Of a stretch of 64,000 bases of DNA, positions 48,202 through 57,263 are shown one piece after another. The stretch is from Pseudomonadota bacterium (GTDB lineage: Bacteria > Pseudomonadota > Gammaproteobacteria > Burkholderiales > Burkholderiaceae_C), in NCBI GenBank assembly GCA_018241405.1, contig JAFEDY010000007.1, positions 1 through 64,000 of the forward strand, read 5' to 3'. A program made the position numbers and the translations under genes. The notes below the pieces were generated by a model. The model was not told where the DNA came from and ran no database searches. It worked only from the letters and a program-made list of their open reading frames with translations. Within the stretch, counting starts at the first letter, position 1. Every line of letters begins with the position of its first letter.

Positions 48202-49656
48202 TCACACAGAGGTGTAGGCGGTCTTGACGACCGTGTAGAAGTCCACGGCGTAGCGCCCTTGCTCGCGCGGGCCATAGGACGAGGCCTTGCGTCCGCCGAA
48301 CGGCAGGTGGTAGTCCAGGCCGCTGGTGGCCTGATTCACCTTGACGATGCCCGCCTGGGCATGGCGCTTGAAATGCGTGGCATGGCGCAGGCTGGTGGTG
48401 CAGATGCCCACCGCCAGGCCGAACTCCGTGGCGTTGGCCATGTGCAGCGCCTCGTCAAAATCCTTGACGCGCGTGACCGTGGCCACCGGGCCGAAGATCT
48501 CCTCGCGCGCGACGCGCATCGTGGCATCGACCTCGGTGAAGAGGGCCGGCTGCAGATAGAAGCCCGGTGTTTGCAGGTTCAGGGGCTTGCCGCCCCAGGC
48601 CAGCCGCGCGCCCTCCTGCACGCCGATGGCGATGTACGAAAGGTCCACCTGCAACTGCTTGTCGTCCACCACGGGGCCGATATGGGTTCCGGCATCGAGC
48701 GCATGACCCACCTTCAGGCCTTCGAGGCGCCCGATGACGGCCCGCACGAAGCGGTCGTGAATCCCTTCGGTCACGATGAATCGCGACGACGCGGTGCAGC
48801 GCTGGCCCGTGCTGAAGAAGGCCCCCTGCACCGCGCATTCCACGGCCATGTCCAGGTCGGCGTCGTCGAGCACCACCAGCGGATTCTTGCCCCCCATCTC
48901 GAGCTGCATGCGCTTCATCACCGACCCGCTCACGCAGTCCACCGCGATGCGGCGGCCGGTGGCCACGGAGCCGGTGAAGCTGATGGCATCCACACCGGGG
49001 TGCGAGCACAGCACGCCGCCCACCTGACTGCCCGAGCCCATCACCAGGTTGAGCACACCGGGCGGCAGGCCCGCGCGGTGCAGGATGTCCACGAGCGCCC
49101 AGGCCGATCCTGGGACGAGCTCCGCGGGCTTGAACACCACGGTGTTGCCGAACGCCAGCGCGGGCGCGATCTTCCAGGCCGGGATGGCGATCGGGAAGTT
49201 CCACGGCGACACCACGCCGACCACGCCCAGCGGCTCGCGCGTCACCTCTGTCTCGCTGCCCGGCAGCAGGCCGGCCATGCGATCGCCGGGCACGCGCAGG
49301 GCTTCGCCGGCCATGAAGGCCAGCACGCTGGCCGCGCGCCCCACCTCGCCGATGCCTTCGGGCAGGGTCTTGCCCTCCTCGCTCGACAGCAGGCGCCCCA
49401 GTTCCTCCTTGCGCGCCGCGAGCTCCTGCGCGGCGCGGGCCAGAATGTCGTGGCGCAGCTGCGGCGTGGTCTGCGACCAGGCTGGAAAGGCCGCCCGCGC
49501 CGCGTCCACGGCACGCTCGGCATCGTCGCGGCCCCCGCGGGCATAGAGGCCAACCACGTCGCGCGTGTCCGACGGGTTAATGTTTTCGCTTACCTCGGCG
49601 GCTTCGCACCATTGGCCGCCGATCAGGTTGCAGTGCAGTGTGGGCTTCAGGGACAT
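48202..49656 (-). CDS. NAD(P)-dependent aldehyde dehydrogenase (semialdehyde-type)
   Basis: A 484-residue ALDH. Cofactor and catalytic motifs: VVSPWNFPIAIPAWKIAPAL, FKPAELVPGSAW, SFTGSVATGRRIA, LEMGGKNPLVV (general-base Glu) and GAFFSTGQRCTASSRFIV (nucleophile Cys). The FFSTGQRCTASSR stretch is close to alpha-ketoglutarate semialdehyde dehydrogenases. AAGGAG lies 7 nt before ATG 49656. It is 20 bp downstream of the ThDP enzyme gene, so it could oxidise the aldehyde that enzyme releases. Confidence 0.93.
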   Translation of the reverse strand: MSLKPTLHCNLIGGQWCEAAEVSENINPSDTRDVVGLYARGGRDDAERAVDAARAAFPAWSQTTPQLRHDILARAAQELAARKEELGRLLSSEEGKTLPEGIGEVGRAASVLAFMAGEALRVPGDRMAGLLPGSETEVTREPLGVVGVVSPWNFPIAIPAWKIAPALAFGNTVVFKPAELVPGSAWALVDILHRAGLPPGVLNLVMGSGSQVGGVLCSHPGVDAISFTGSVATGRRIAVDCVSGSVMKRMQLEMGGKNPLVVLDDADLDMAVECAVQGAFFSTGQRCTASSRFIVTEGIHDRFVRAVIGRLEGLKVGHALDAGTHIGPVVDDKQLQVDLSYIAIGVQEGARLAWGGKPLNLQTPGFYLQPALFTEVDATMRVAREEIFGPVATVTRVKDFDEALHMANATEFGLAVGICTTSLRHATHFKRHAQAGIVKVNQATSGLDYHLPFGGRKASSYGPREQGRYAVDFYTVVKTAYTSV

Positions 49657-49676
49657 GTGGTGCTCCTTGTACATCC

Positions 49677-51392
49677 TCAGGCGCGGCCGCGCCCGGCGGC
49701 CATGGCGGCCTCGCGCACCTGCGTCAGCGTGAACGCGGGGCTGATGGCTTCGGGGTCGATCACGCAGTGCAGGATGGCTGGCAGGCCCGACGCGAGCGCA
49801 CGCTCGAAGGCCGGCGCAAATTCCTCGGTCCGCTCCACGCGCTCGCCATGCCCGCCGAATGCGCGGGCATAGACCGCAAAGTCCGGATTGCGCAGCGCGG
49901 TGGCACTCACGCGGCCGGGGTATTCGCGTTCCTGATGCATGCGGATGGTGCCGTACATGCCGTTGTCCACCACGATGATGACCAGCGGCAACTGGTACTG
50001 CACGGCCGTCGCGAACTCCTGCCCGTTCATCAGGAAACAGCCGTCCCCCGCGAAGGCCACCACCGTCCGGTCGGGAAACACCCGCTTGGCACCCACCGCC
50101 GCCGGCACGCCATAGCCCATGGAACCCGAGGTGGGTGCGAGCTGTGTGCCATAGCGATCGAAACGGTAGAAGCGGTGCACCCAGGTGGCATAGTTGCCCG
50201 CGCCGTTGCACACGATGGCATCCGGCGGGAGAACCTCGTTCAGGTGCTCCATCACCTGCGCCATCTGCAGAGCACCGGGTGTCACGATGCCCTCGGTGCT
50301 ACGCCAGCTTTCGTAGATGGCGCGCAGGTTCTGCGCATAGGCGCTGCGCGACGCCGATGCCGGCAGGGGCTGCGCGCCCAGCGCCTCCACGAAGGCGGCC
50401 GGCGTGGCACAGATGCCCAGCGTGGGTGCATAGACGCGGCCGATTTCGGCGGCCTCGGGGAACACGTGAATCAGTGTCTGCTGGGGCACGGGGATGTTCA
50501 GCAAGGTGTAGCCCTGGCTGGGTGTTTCCGACATACGGCTGCCCAGCAGCAGGATGAGATCGGCACGCTTGACCTGCTCCACCAGCTGTGGATTCGGACC
50601 GAACCCCAGATCGCCGACGAACGAGGCATTGGAGGTGGGAAACAGCATCTGACGGCGCAGCGACACCGTCACGGGCAGCTCCGAGGCCTGAGCCCATCGG
50701 GCGAACTGCTCCACCGCCTCAGCATTCCAGCGCGTGCCGCCGAGCACCACCAGTGGCCGCTCGGCACGCGCGAGCAGTTCGCGCACCTGGGCCATCTGCG
50801 CGGGGCCCGGATGGGCCTGCACGTCCTGCACGGGTTGTGCGTCGGCACATTCCACGCGATCGACCAGCATGTCCTCGGGCAGCGCGATCAATACCGGCCC
50901 CGGCCGGCCCGATGTGGCCGTGTGCACGGCGCGGGACACGACCTCGGGAATGCGGCGCGCATCGTCGATCTCCGTGACCCACTTGGCCATGTGGCCGAAC
51001 GCGGCGCGGTAGTCCAGCTCCTGCAAGGCGCCCCGTTCGCGCACTGCGCGTTCGATCTGCCCCACGAACACCAATACCGGTGTGGAATCGTGCGATGCGA
51101 TGTGGATCCCCGGCGCGGCGTTGGTAGCGCCCGGCCCACGCGTGACGAAGCAAGCCGCGGGCCGCCCGGTCAGCTTGCCGTGCGCCTCGGCCATCATCAT
51201 GGCGCCGCCCTCCTGGCGGCAGACGGTCACCTCGATGTCGGCATCGTGCAGCGCATCGAGCACCGCCAGGTAGCTTTCACCGGGGACGCAGAACACGTGG
51301 CGTATGCCATGGATGCGCAGCTGGTCGACCAGGGTCTGGCCGCCCGTGCGGGATGTGGACGAAGAAGTGTTTGCAGCAGGATTGGCGCTCAT
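49677..51392 (-). CDS. ThDP-dependent enzyme, acetolactate synthase/2-oxoacid decarboxylase family
   Basis: A 571-residue thiamine-diphosphate enzyme. The activating Glu is E61 in VCRQEGGAMMMAEAHGKLTG. The ThDP/Mg motif is in FAGDGCFLMNGQEFATAVQYQLPLVIIVVDNGMYGTIR, and the N-terminal domain has GIRHVFCVPGESYLAVLDAL. The family includes acetolactate synthases and 2-oxoacid decarboxylases. Lying between a hydroxyacid oxidase and an aldehyde dehydrogenase, decarboxylation of a 2-oxo acid to an aldehyde is the simplest guess; a true acetolactate synthase would normally sit with ilvN/ilvC. Its start overlaps the broken tautomerase gene by 4 bp. Confidence 0.88.
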   Translation of the reverse strand: MSANPAANTSSSTSRTGGQTLVDQLRIHGIRHVFCVPGESYLAVLDALHDADIEVTVCRQEGGAMMMAEAHGKLTGRPAACFVTRGPGATNAAPGIHIASHDSTPVLVFVGQIERAVRERGALQELDYRAAFGHMAKWVTEIDDARRIPEVVSRAVHTATSGRPGPVLIALPEDMLVDRVECADAQPVQDVQAHPGPAQMAQVRELLARAERPLVVLGGTRWNAEAVEQFARWAQASELPVTVSLRRQMLFPTSNASFVGDLGFGPNPQLVEQVKRADLILLLGSRMSETPSQGYTLLNIPVPQQTLIHVFPEAAEIGRVYAPTLGICATPAAFVEALGAQPLPASASRSAYAQNLRAIYESWRSTEGIVTPGALQMAQVMEHLNEVLPPDAIVCNGAGNYATWVHRFYRFDRYGTQLAPTSGSMGYGVPAAVGAKRVFPDRTVVAFAGDGCFLMNGQEFATAVQYQLPLVIIVVDNGMYGTIRMHQEREYPGRVSATALRNPDFAVYARAFGGHGERVERTEEFAPAFERALASGLPAILHCVIDPEAISPAFTLTQVREAAMAAGRGRA

Positions 51393-51679
51393 TGGTTTTC
51401 AGCGGTTGTCGTTGAGGGGGGCGATGCGGCGGCCTGCGGCGGCCGCGCCGCGTGCCACCAGTTGGCGCGCGGTATTTCGTTGAGGATGATCCGGATGTTC
51501 CAGAACGGAGCCTGCGTCGGGTGCGTCGGTGGTCAGGGTCACTCTGAGAATGGGCATGACGCGGGCACCTCGGCCGGATCCATGCCCAGCGACACGCTCG
51601 CGGCGGCGGTCGCCTCCTCGAACAAGGCGTGCTTCTGTGCGTCCGTGCGACCCGCAAGCAACGTGATCTCTATGAGCAT
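51389..51679 (-). pseudogene. Tautomerase-family gene with two in-frame stops
   Basis: The frame starts MLIEITLLAGRTDAQKHALF and continues EEATAAASVSLGMDPAEV, a good 4-oxalocrotonate-tautomerase-like N-terminus, although it lacks Pro after Met. It then meets TGA twice and resumes in the same frame with FWNIRIILNEIPRANWWHAA, the expected C-terminal strand. About 72 extra bases, a multiple of three, separate the halves. They contain a second ATG frame, MPILRVTLTTDAPDAG, that looks like the start of another tautomerase. The stop overlaps the ThDP enzyme start (ATGA). I infer an insertion or botched duplication. Confidence 0.65.
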
Positions 51680-52023
51680 TTCCGATCTTCCTCTTATCCA
51701 TGAAGCATCCTCTTCGGAAGCACTTTTGACTGGATTAAATGATAATAATGAAATTAAAATTTCACAATACCCCGTTCAATGCTGGATCGATGGATCCATT
51801 CATTGCCTTGGGACAGGTCGCCCAGGCCGAGGAGTTCGGTGCCGCCGGCGGATCGAATCCGTGACCGTACCGCCCCCGCAGAAAGGGCTTAATAAGCTAT
51901 GCAATGAATAGCAAAATAGCCCTTCACCTTCACACAGCAGCTTCACAGCGCCATCGGCTACCATTGCTGGATGAATAGACAGTATTGTCCGCGCCGCCAT
52001 TGAGGCAGACCGCATCCCCATCC
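51680..52023. promoter_or_regulatory. Control region upstream of the tautomerase-ThDP-ALDH operon
   Basis: On the minus strand TTGTGA (51767-51762), 17 bp and TATCAT (51744-51739) form a good sigma70 promoter. The spacer overlaps a palindrome TGAAATT-AA-AATTTCA (51749-51764) that resembles IclR-family operators. The remaining part (51780-52023), leading to the helicase gene, shows no convincing gene. A 24-codon frame at 51790 is too short to call. Confidence 0.6.
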
Positions 52024-54204
52024 ATGTCCACCCAGCAATGGGCCGATCAGGCCCTGCAATCCTTCGAGGCCGTGGTGCAGGCCACCGAGGGCTTTCGCCT
52101 GCGCGAGGGCCAGCGGCGCATGGCCGAGCAGGTGGCGCAGACTTTTGCCCAGGCGCAGCTGGGCAAGCCGGACGATGAGGACGAGCCGCCCCGACGCGCC
52201 ATTGCCGTGGTGCAGGCCGGCACGGGCGTGGGCAAGTCGCTGGCCTATGGCGTGCCGGCCGTGGCCATGGCGCTGGCGCGCGGCACGCGGGTGCTGATCT
52301 CCACCGCCACCGTGGCGCTGCAAGAGCAGCTGGTGCACAAGGATCTGCCGGCGCTGGCGGCGCGCATGGACCAGCCCTTTGCCTTCGCGCTGGCCAAGGG
52401 GCGCGGGCGCTATGTCTGCAAGCTCAAGCTGGAGCGCCTGGCCGGCGGCGGCGCGGGCGAGGGCGACGATCTGCCTGAGGACGACCTGTTCCCCGAGGAG
52501 GCCGCCGCCGCGCGCCCGCGCGCCCGCCACGACGCCGAGGCGCGCATGAAGTTCTACGCCAACATGGCCGACGCGCTGGCCACGGGCCTGTGGGACGGCG
52601 ACCGCGACATGCTGGACAGCCCGCCCGAGCCCGAGGCCTGGAGCCCGGTGGCGGCGGAATCCAGCTCCTGCACCGGCAGGCATTGCCCGCTGTTCAGCCA
52701 GTGCACCTATTACGAGCGGCGCAAGCAGCTGGTGGCGGCGCAGGTCATCGTCGCCAACCACGACCTGCTGCTGTCGTCGCTGGGCGCGCGCCTGCTGCCG
52801 GAACTGGACAACTGCCTACTGGTCATCGACGAGGCCCACCACCTGCCGGCCACGGCGCTGGATCAGTTCGCCTGCGAGGCCGACCTGTCGCGCCTGAGCT
52901 GGATAGACAAGCTGGCCAGCCGCGCGCTGCGCATAGGCCAGCTGGTCGAGGTGGAGGAGATTGCCGACATCCCCAACCACGCCGCACGCCTGCGCGCCGC
53001 GCTGCAGGACCTGGCGCGCCTGGTCATGGACCTCTATGGCGAGCAGCTGCGCGCACCCGTGCCTGGCCGGCGGCAATTTGCCCAGACCATGCCCACGCGT
53101 GCCCGCGTGCCGGGCGGTGCACTGCCCGAGGCGCTGGTGGAGCCCTTTGGCCAGGCCGCCCACCACGCCGGCGGTTTCCTGGAGGCCCTGCGCGCCATCG
53201 CCAAGGCGCTGCGCAGCGAGATGCGCGACAAGCCCGACGAGGCGCGACGCCTGTCGCAGCTCTACGCGCAGATCGGCGCCCTCGCGCCGCGGCTGGAGGG
53301 CGTGCACGCCGCGGCACAGCTGCTCTTGCAGGACGCGCCCGAGGGCGCGGTGCCGGCGGCCAAATGGTTCACGCTGGAGGTCGATGGCGACTTCATCGTC
53401 GTCAAGGCCCATGCCAGCCCGGTGCTGCCCGGCTCCACGCTGCAAAACCGCCTGTGGTCGGCCGTGCGCGGCGCGGTGCTGACGTCGGCCACGCTGACGA
53501 GCTGCGGGCAGTTCGACTTCTTTCTGCGTGAATCGGGCCTGTTCGGCGACGATGCCGTGACCACGCTGGCCGTACCCAGCCCCTTCGACTATGCGCGCCA
53601 GGGCACGCTGGTGGCCAGCGAGACACGCGCCGAGCCGCGCGACGCCCAGGCCTTCACCGCCGAGATGGTGGACGCGCTCTTGTCCGACCTGGCCCTGGTC
53701 GAGGCCGGCGCGCTGGTGCTGTTCACCTCGCGCGAACAGATGCGCCAGGCCGTGGACCTGCTGCCCACCTCCATGCGCTCCACCGTTCTGGTGCAGAACA
53801 CCCTGCCCCGCCCGCAGCTGCTGGCGCGCCACCGCGAGCGCGTGGCAGACGGCCTGCCCTCCATCATCTTCGGCATGCAGTCCTTTGGCGAAGGGCTGGA
53901 CCTGCCGGGCGCGCTGTGCGAGTCGCTGTTCATCACCAAGCTGCCCTTCGCCCCGCCCGACGACCCCGTGGGCGAGGCGCGCGCCGAATGGCTACGCGCC
54001 GCGGGCCGCGACCCGTTCAGCGAACTCGTCGTGCCCGCCACCGCGATCCGCCTGGCGCAATGGGTGGGCCGCGCGATACGCACCGAGGACGACCACGCCC
54101 ATGTCTATTGCTACGACAAGCGCCTGGTGCGCACGGGCTATGGCCAGCGGCTCTTGAATGGCCTGCCGCCGTTTGCGCTGCAGCGGCGACAATCGGCTGC
54201 ATGA
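52024..54204 (+). CDS. dinG: DinG/XPD-like Fe-S ATP-dependent DNA helicase
   Basis: A 726-residue superfamily 2 helicase of the XPD/DinG group, which unwinds damaged or structured DNA 5' to 3'. Walker A is [13 protein letters not shown] (65-72). Four Cys expected to hold the Fe-S cluster are C132 ([11 protein letters not shown]) and C216, C221, C227 ([13 protein letters not shown]). The DEAH box is at 269-272 in [12 protein letters not shown], and the last motif is [16 protein letters not shown]. The start ATG 52024 is preferred to the TTG at 51985. Its stop overlaps the next gene by 4 bp. Confidence 0.92.
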   Translation: MSTQQWADQALQSFEAVVQATEGFRLREGQRRMAEQVAQTFAQAQLGKPDDEDEPPRRAIAVVQAGTGVGKSLAYGVPAVAMALARGTRVLISTATVALQEQLVHKDLPALAARMDQPFAFALAKGRGRYVCKLKLERLAGGGAGEGDDLPEDDLFPEEAAAARPRARHDAEARMKFYANMADALATGLWDGDRDMLDSPPEPEAWSPVAAESSSCTGRHCPLFSQCTYYERRKQLVAAQVIVANHDLLLSSLGARLLPELDNCLLVIDEAHHLPATALDQFACEADLSRLSWIDKLASRALRIGQLVEVEEIADIPNHAARLRAALQDLARLVMDLYGEQLRAPVPGRRQFAQTMPTRARVPGGALPEALVEPFGQAAHHAGGFLEALRAIAKALRSEMRDKPDEARRLSQLYAQIGALAPRLEGVHAAAQLLLQDAPEGAVPAAKWFTLEVDGDFIVVKAHASPVLPGSTLQNRLWSAVRGAVLTSATLTSCGQFDFFLRESGLFGDDAVTTLAVPSPFDYARQGTLVASETRAEPRDAQAFTAEMVDALLSDLALVEAGALVLFTSREQMRQAVDLLPTSMRSTVLVQNTLPRPQLLARHRERVADGLPSIIFGMQSFGEGLDLPGALCESLFITKLPFAPPDDPVGEARAEWLRAAGRDPFSELVVPATAIRLAQWVGRAIRTEDDHAHVYCYDKRLVRTGYGQRLLNGLPPFALQRRQSAA

Positions 54205-54551
54205 GCAGCAACACCCTCCCTCCCTGCCCCCAATGCGGGCTGGAGAACACCTACCCCGACGGCGCCAGCTACATCTGCCCCGACTGCGCGTTTGAATGGC
54301 CACAGCAGCACGAGGCCCCCGCACCCGAAGCCGCCGCCATCGTGCGCGACGCCCACGGCAACCCGCTGGCCGACGGCGACGCCGTGATCCTGGTGAAGGA
54401 CCTGAAGGTCAAGGGCTCGTCCTCTGTGCTCAAGAAGGGCAGCAAGATCAAGGGCATACGCCTGGTCGATGGCGCCGACGGGCACAACGTGGACTGCAAG
54501 ACCGAGCTCGGCAGCATGCTGCTGAAGTCGGAGTTCCTCAAGAAAGCCTGA
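54201..54551 (+). CDS. PhnA/YjdM-family zinc-ribbon protein
   Basis: A 116-residue protein. The zinc ribbon has [15 protein letters not shown] and [10 protein letters not shown] (two CxxC pairs), and the conserved core is [44 protein letters not shown]. The family is often annotated phnA, although a role in phosphonoacetate breakdown is not supported for most members. It overlaps the helicase gene by 4 bp (ATGA) and is probably co-transcribed. Confidence 0.93.
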   Translation: MSSNTLPPCPQCGLENTYPDGASYICPDCAFEWPQQHEAPAPEAAAIVRDAHGNPLADGDAVILVKDLKVKGSSSVLKKGSKIKGIRLVDGADGHNVDCKTELGSMLLKSEFLKKA

Positions 54552-54586
54552 AACCCGCGCTGTGAACGCGCCCGCATAATTCGTCC

Positions 54587-54886
54587 ATGCAGATCGGCCC
54601 CGCTCTCCAGTCCCGTATTGCGGATATCTGCCGGCGCTACCACGTGCGCCGGCTGCAGATGTTCGGCTCCGCCGCAGTGGGGCAGGATAGGCCCGGCAGC
54701 GACGTGGATCTGCTGGTGGAGTTCATCCCCGGGGAAGCCCCCAGCGGCTTTGCGCTGGTGGACATGCAGGACGAACTGTCCACGGCCTTCGGTGGCCGCA
54801 GGATTGATCTGGCCTTCCCTTCCGTGCTCGACAACCCTTTTCGGCGGCTCTCCATCGAACCCCAATTGAAGCCCTTGTTCCAATGA
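54587..54886 (+). CDS. MNT-type nucleotidyltransferase (MntA-like), orphan
   Basis: A 99-residue minimal nucleotidyltransferase. The active-site pattern MFGSAAVGQDRPGSDVDLLVEF has GS at 27-28 and the metal-binding Asp pair D39/D41. The later RRIDLAFPSVL is typical. In many bacteria such proteins are antitoxins that AMPylate a HEPN toxin encoded next to them. Here the adjacent genes are a PhnA-like protein and an exonuclease, so no HEPN partner is visible. It may be a remnant of a toxin-antitoxin pair or have another target. Confidence 0.85.
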   Translation: MQIGPALQSRIADICRRYHVRRLQMFGSAAVGQDRPGSDVDLLVEFIPGEAPSGFALVDMQDELSTAFGGRRIDLAFPSVLDNPFRRLSIEPQLKPLFQ

Positions 54887-54947
54887 CGGTGGATCGCACG
54901 CTCGCTGGCGCGCAAGGCCTCCCCCCGGTGTAGATCCATCCCCACCC

Positions 54948-55586
54948 ATGCCCACCCCCATCGCCATCATCGACTTCGAGACCACCGGCATGATGCCCAG
55001 CCAGGGCGCGCGCGCCACCGAGGTGGCCATCGTGCTGATGGAGGGCGAACGCATCGTGGACCGCTTCGACAGCCTGATGCAGACCGGCGTGTGGATACCG
55101 CCCTTCATCGCCGAACTCACCGGCATCACCAACGCCATGGTGGCCGCCGCCCCGCCCGCGTCCCAGGTCATGCGCGAGGCCGCGCGCTTCGTGGGCGACG
55201 CACCCATGGTGGCGCACAACGCCTCGTTCGACAGCAAGTTCTGGCAGGCCGAGCTGGCACTCGCCGGCCTGGATGCGCCCCACCCCTTTGCCTGCACGGT
55301 GCTGCTGTCACGCCGCGTCTACCCCGACGCGCCCAGCCACAGCCTGGGGCGCATCACCGACCACCTGGGCCTGCCGCGCACCGGCCGCGCCCACCGCGCG
55401 CTGGCCGACGCCGAGATGGCCGCCGCGCTGCTCGCCCGCATGCAGCGCGATCTCTGTGCACGCTACGCCCTGCCCTGGCCCGAGCACGCGCTGCTGATGC
55501 GGCTGCAGCGCACGGCGCGCCAGTCCATGGGCCGGCTGCTGCAGCAGTACGGCCAGCCCCAGCTCAACGGCGCCACGCCTTGCTGA
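54948..55586 (+). CDS. DEDDh-family 3'-5' exonuclease (DnaQ-like)
   Basis: A 212-residue exonuclease. The ExoI motif IIDFETTGMMP has D9 and E11, ExoII is VAHNASFDSKFWQAEL, and ExoIIIepsilon is GRAHRALADAEMAAAL, with the catalytic His and Asp. The complete set points to an active enzyme. The C-terminal part (about 165-212) is helical and Gln-rich and not recognised. It may act in DNA repair or RNA trimming; it is not the polymerase epsilon subunit by context. The next gene starts 5 bp after its stop. Confidence 0.9.
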   Translation: MPTPIAIIDFETTGMMPSQGARATEVAIVLMEGERIVDRFDSLMQTGVWIPPFIAELTGITNAMVAAAPPASQVMREAARFVGDAPMVAHNASFDSKFWQAELALAGLDAPHPFACTVLLSRRVYPDAPSHSLGRITDHLGLPRTGRAHRALADAEMAAALLARMQRDLCARYALPWPEHALLMRLQRTARQSMGRLLQQYGQPQLNGATPC

Positions 55587-55591
55587 CGCCC

Positions 55592-56068
55592 ATGCAGCGC
55601 CTGGCCCTTGCCACCCTGACGCTCGCGGCCGGCCTGCTGCTGGCCGGCTGCGGGACGACGCCCAGCCCATCACGCGGCCCGGCGTATGCGCGCCTGACGG
55701 CCGAGCAGTCCGCCGACATCGCCATCCACGCGCTGGGCCTGGTGGGCACGCCCTACCGCTACGGCGGCAACACGCCCGAGGGCGGCTTCGACTGCAGCGG
55801 CCTGATCGGCTATGTCTACAACAGCCGCGCCGGCGTGACGCCGCCGCGCACGGTGGCGCAGCTGAGCGGCTTTGGCGCGGCCGTGGACGAGAGCGAGCTG
55901 CGCACCGGCGACCTGGTGGTTTTCGGCCGTGGCCGGCCCACGCATGCCGGCATCTATGTGGGCGAGGGGCGCTTCGTACACGCGCCATCGACGGGCGGCA
56001 CGGTGCGGCTGGACCAGCTGCAGTCGCGCTACTGGGCGCAGCAGCAGGCGAGCTTCAGGCGGCCCTGA
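55592..56068 (+). CDS. NlpC/P60-family lipoprotein endopeptidase
   Basis: A 158-residue cell-wall hydrolase. The signal peptide ends in the lipobox LLLAGCGTT, so Cys 20 should be lipidated and the protein held in the outer membrane or periplasm. The catalytic Cys is C68 in EGGFDCSGLIGYVY and the His is H118 in PTHAGIYVGEGRF; H130 may be the third polar residue. The GTPYRYGG motif precedes them. It probably cuts gamma-D-Glu-meso-DAP links in peptidoglycan. Confidence 0.94.
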   Translation: MQRLALATLTLAAGLLLAGCGTTPSPSRGPAYARLTAEQSADIAIHALGLVGTPYRYGGNTPEGGFDCSGLIGYVYNSRAGVTPPRTVAQLSGFGAAVDESELRTGDLVVFGRGRPTHAGIYVGEGRFVHAPSTGGTVRLDQLQSRYWAQQQASFRRP

Positions 56069-56106
56069 ACCTTGCTTCAGCACCAGCGGGGGACAATAGC
56101 GCCACC

Positions 56107-57204
56107 ATGACCCATTGCGACCGCCCCACCACCCCGCCCTCGACCCACGACACCACGCGCATCGACGACCTGCGCATCAAGGCCGTGCGCCCCCTGATCA
56201 CGCCCGCCATCCTGGAGGAATGGCTGCCCGCGCCCGACGCCGCGCAGGCGCTGGTGGAGGCCAGCCGCACGCAGATTTCGCGCGTGCTGCACGGGCAGGA
56301 TGACCGGCTCATCGTCGTCGTCGGCCCCTGCTCCATCCACGACCACGACCAGGCCATGGAGTACGCGCGGCTGCTGAAGAAGGAAGCCGATGCACTGGCC
56401 GAGAACCTGCTCGTCGTGATGCGCGTGTACTTCGAGAAGCCGCGCACCACCGTGGGCTGGAAGGGCTATATCAACGACCCGCACCTGGACGGCAGCTTCG
56501 CCATCAACGAGGGCCTGGAGAAGGCGCGCACGCTACTGCTGGACATCCTGGCGCTGGGCCTGCCCGTGGGCACGGAATTTCTGGACCTGCTCTCGCCCCA
56601 GTACATCAGCGACCTGGTGAGCTGGGCCGCCATAGGCGCGCGCACCACCGAGAGCCAGAGCCACCGCCAGCTGGCCAGCGGCCTGTCCTGCCCGGTGGGC
56701 TTCAAGAACGGCACCGACGGCGGCGTCAAGGTGGCGGTGGACGCCATCCTGGCCGCGCAGTCCGAGCATGCCTTCATGGGCATGACCAAGATGGGCCAGG
56801 CCGCGATCTTCGAGACGCGCGGCAACCACGACTGCCATGTGATCCTGCGCGGCGGCAAGACGCCCAACTACAGCGCTACCGATGTGCAGGCCACCTGCGA
56901 GCTGCTGGGCAAATCGGGCCAGCGCCCGCAGGTCATGATCGACCTGTCGCACGCCAACAGCAGCAAGCAGCATGCGCGCCAGATCGCCGTGGCCGAGGAT
57001 GTTGCGCAACAGGTCGCCGCGGGCGATGCGCGCATCACCGGCGTGATGATCGAAAGCCACCTGCAGGAAGGGCGCCAGGACATCGTCGCCGGCCAGCCGC
57101 TGCAGCAGGGCGTGTCGGTGACCGACGCCTGCATCAGCTTTGCGCAGACCGTGCCGGTGCTGCAGCAGCTGGCCGCTGCGGTGCGTGCCCGGCGCGCTAT
57201 TTAA
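56107..57204 (+). CDS. aroG: 3-deoxy-7-phosphoheptulonate (DAHP) synthase, class I
   Basis: First enzyme of the shikimate pathway, joining phosphoenolpyruvate and erythrose 4-phosphate. The 365-residue length is typical of AroF/G/H. Motifs: LIVVVGPCSIHDHDQAMEYA, VMRVYFEKPRTTVGWKGYIND, PVGTEFLDLLSPQYISDLVSW, IGARTTESQSHRQLASGLS, GFKNGTDG and MIDLSHANSSKQ. Which aromatic amino acid inhibits it cannot be told from the motifs. A dispersed repeat overlaps its last codons and stop. Confidence 0.94.
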   Translation: MTHCDRPTTPPSTHDTTRIDDLRIKAVRPLITPAILEEWLPAPDAAQALVEASRTQISRVLHGQDDRLIVVVGPCSIHDHDQAMEYARLLKKEADALAENLLVVMRVYFEKPRTTVGWKGYINDPHLDGSFAINEGLEKARTLLLDILALGLPVGTEFLDLLSPQYISDLVSWAAIGARTTESQSHRQLASGLSCPVGFKNGTDGGVKVAVDAILAAQSEHAFMGMTKMGQAAIFETRGNHDCHVILRGGKTPNYSATDVQATCELLGKSGQRPQVMIDLSHANSSKQHARQIAVAEDVAQQVAAGDARITGVMIESHLQEGRQDIVAGQPLQQGVSVTDACISFAQTVPVLQQLAAAVRARRAI

Positions 57205-57243
57205 TTAATAGCTTTTAGCGCCTTATGGACGGGCGCTAGAGCC
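57196..57243 (+). repeat. Dispersed palindromic repeat, copy 5
   Basis: GCTATTTAATTAATAGC, then TTTTAGCGCC...GGGCGCTAGAGCC: 48 bp, about 41 of 48 identical to copy 3 at 22320. The aroG stop (TAA, 57202-57204) lies inside it. It can form two adjacent stems and separates aroG from the convergent Bug gene. Confidence 0.85.
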
Positions 57244-57263
57244 ACTTTCTTCTAAAAACATCG

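Noticed and set aside
51790..51864. A 24-codon frame MDPFIALGQVAQAEEFGAAG... resembling a piece of a luciferase-like monooxygenase
   Set aside because: It is too short, has no ribosome binding site, and no continuation in any frame was found.
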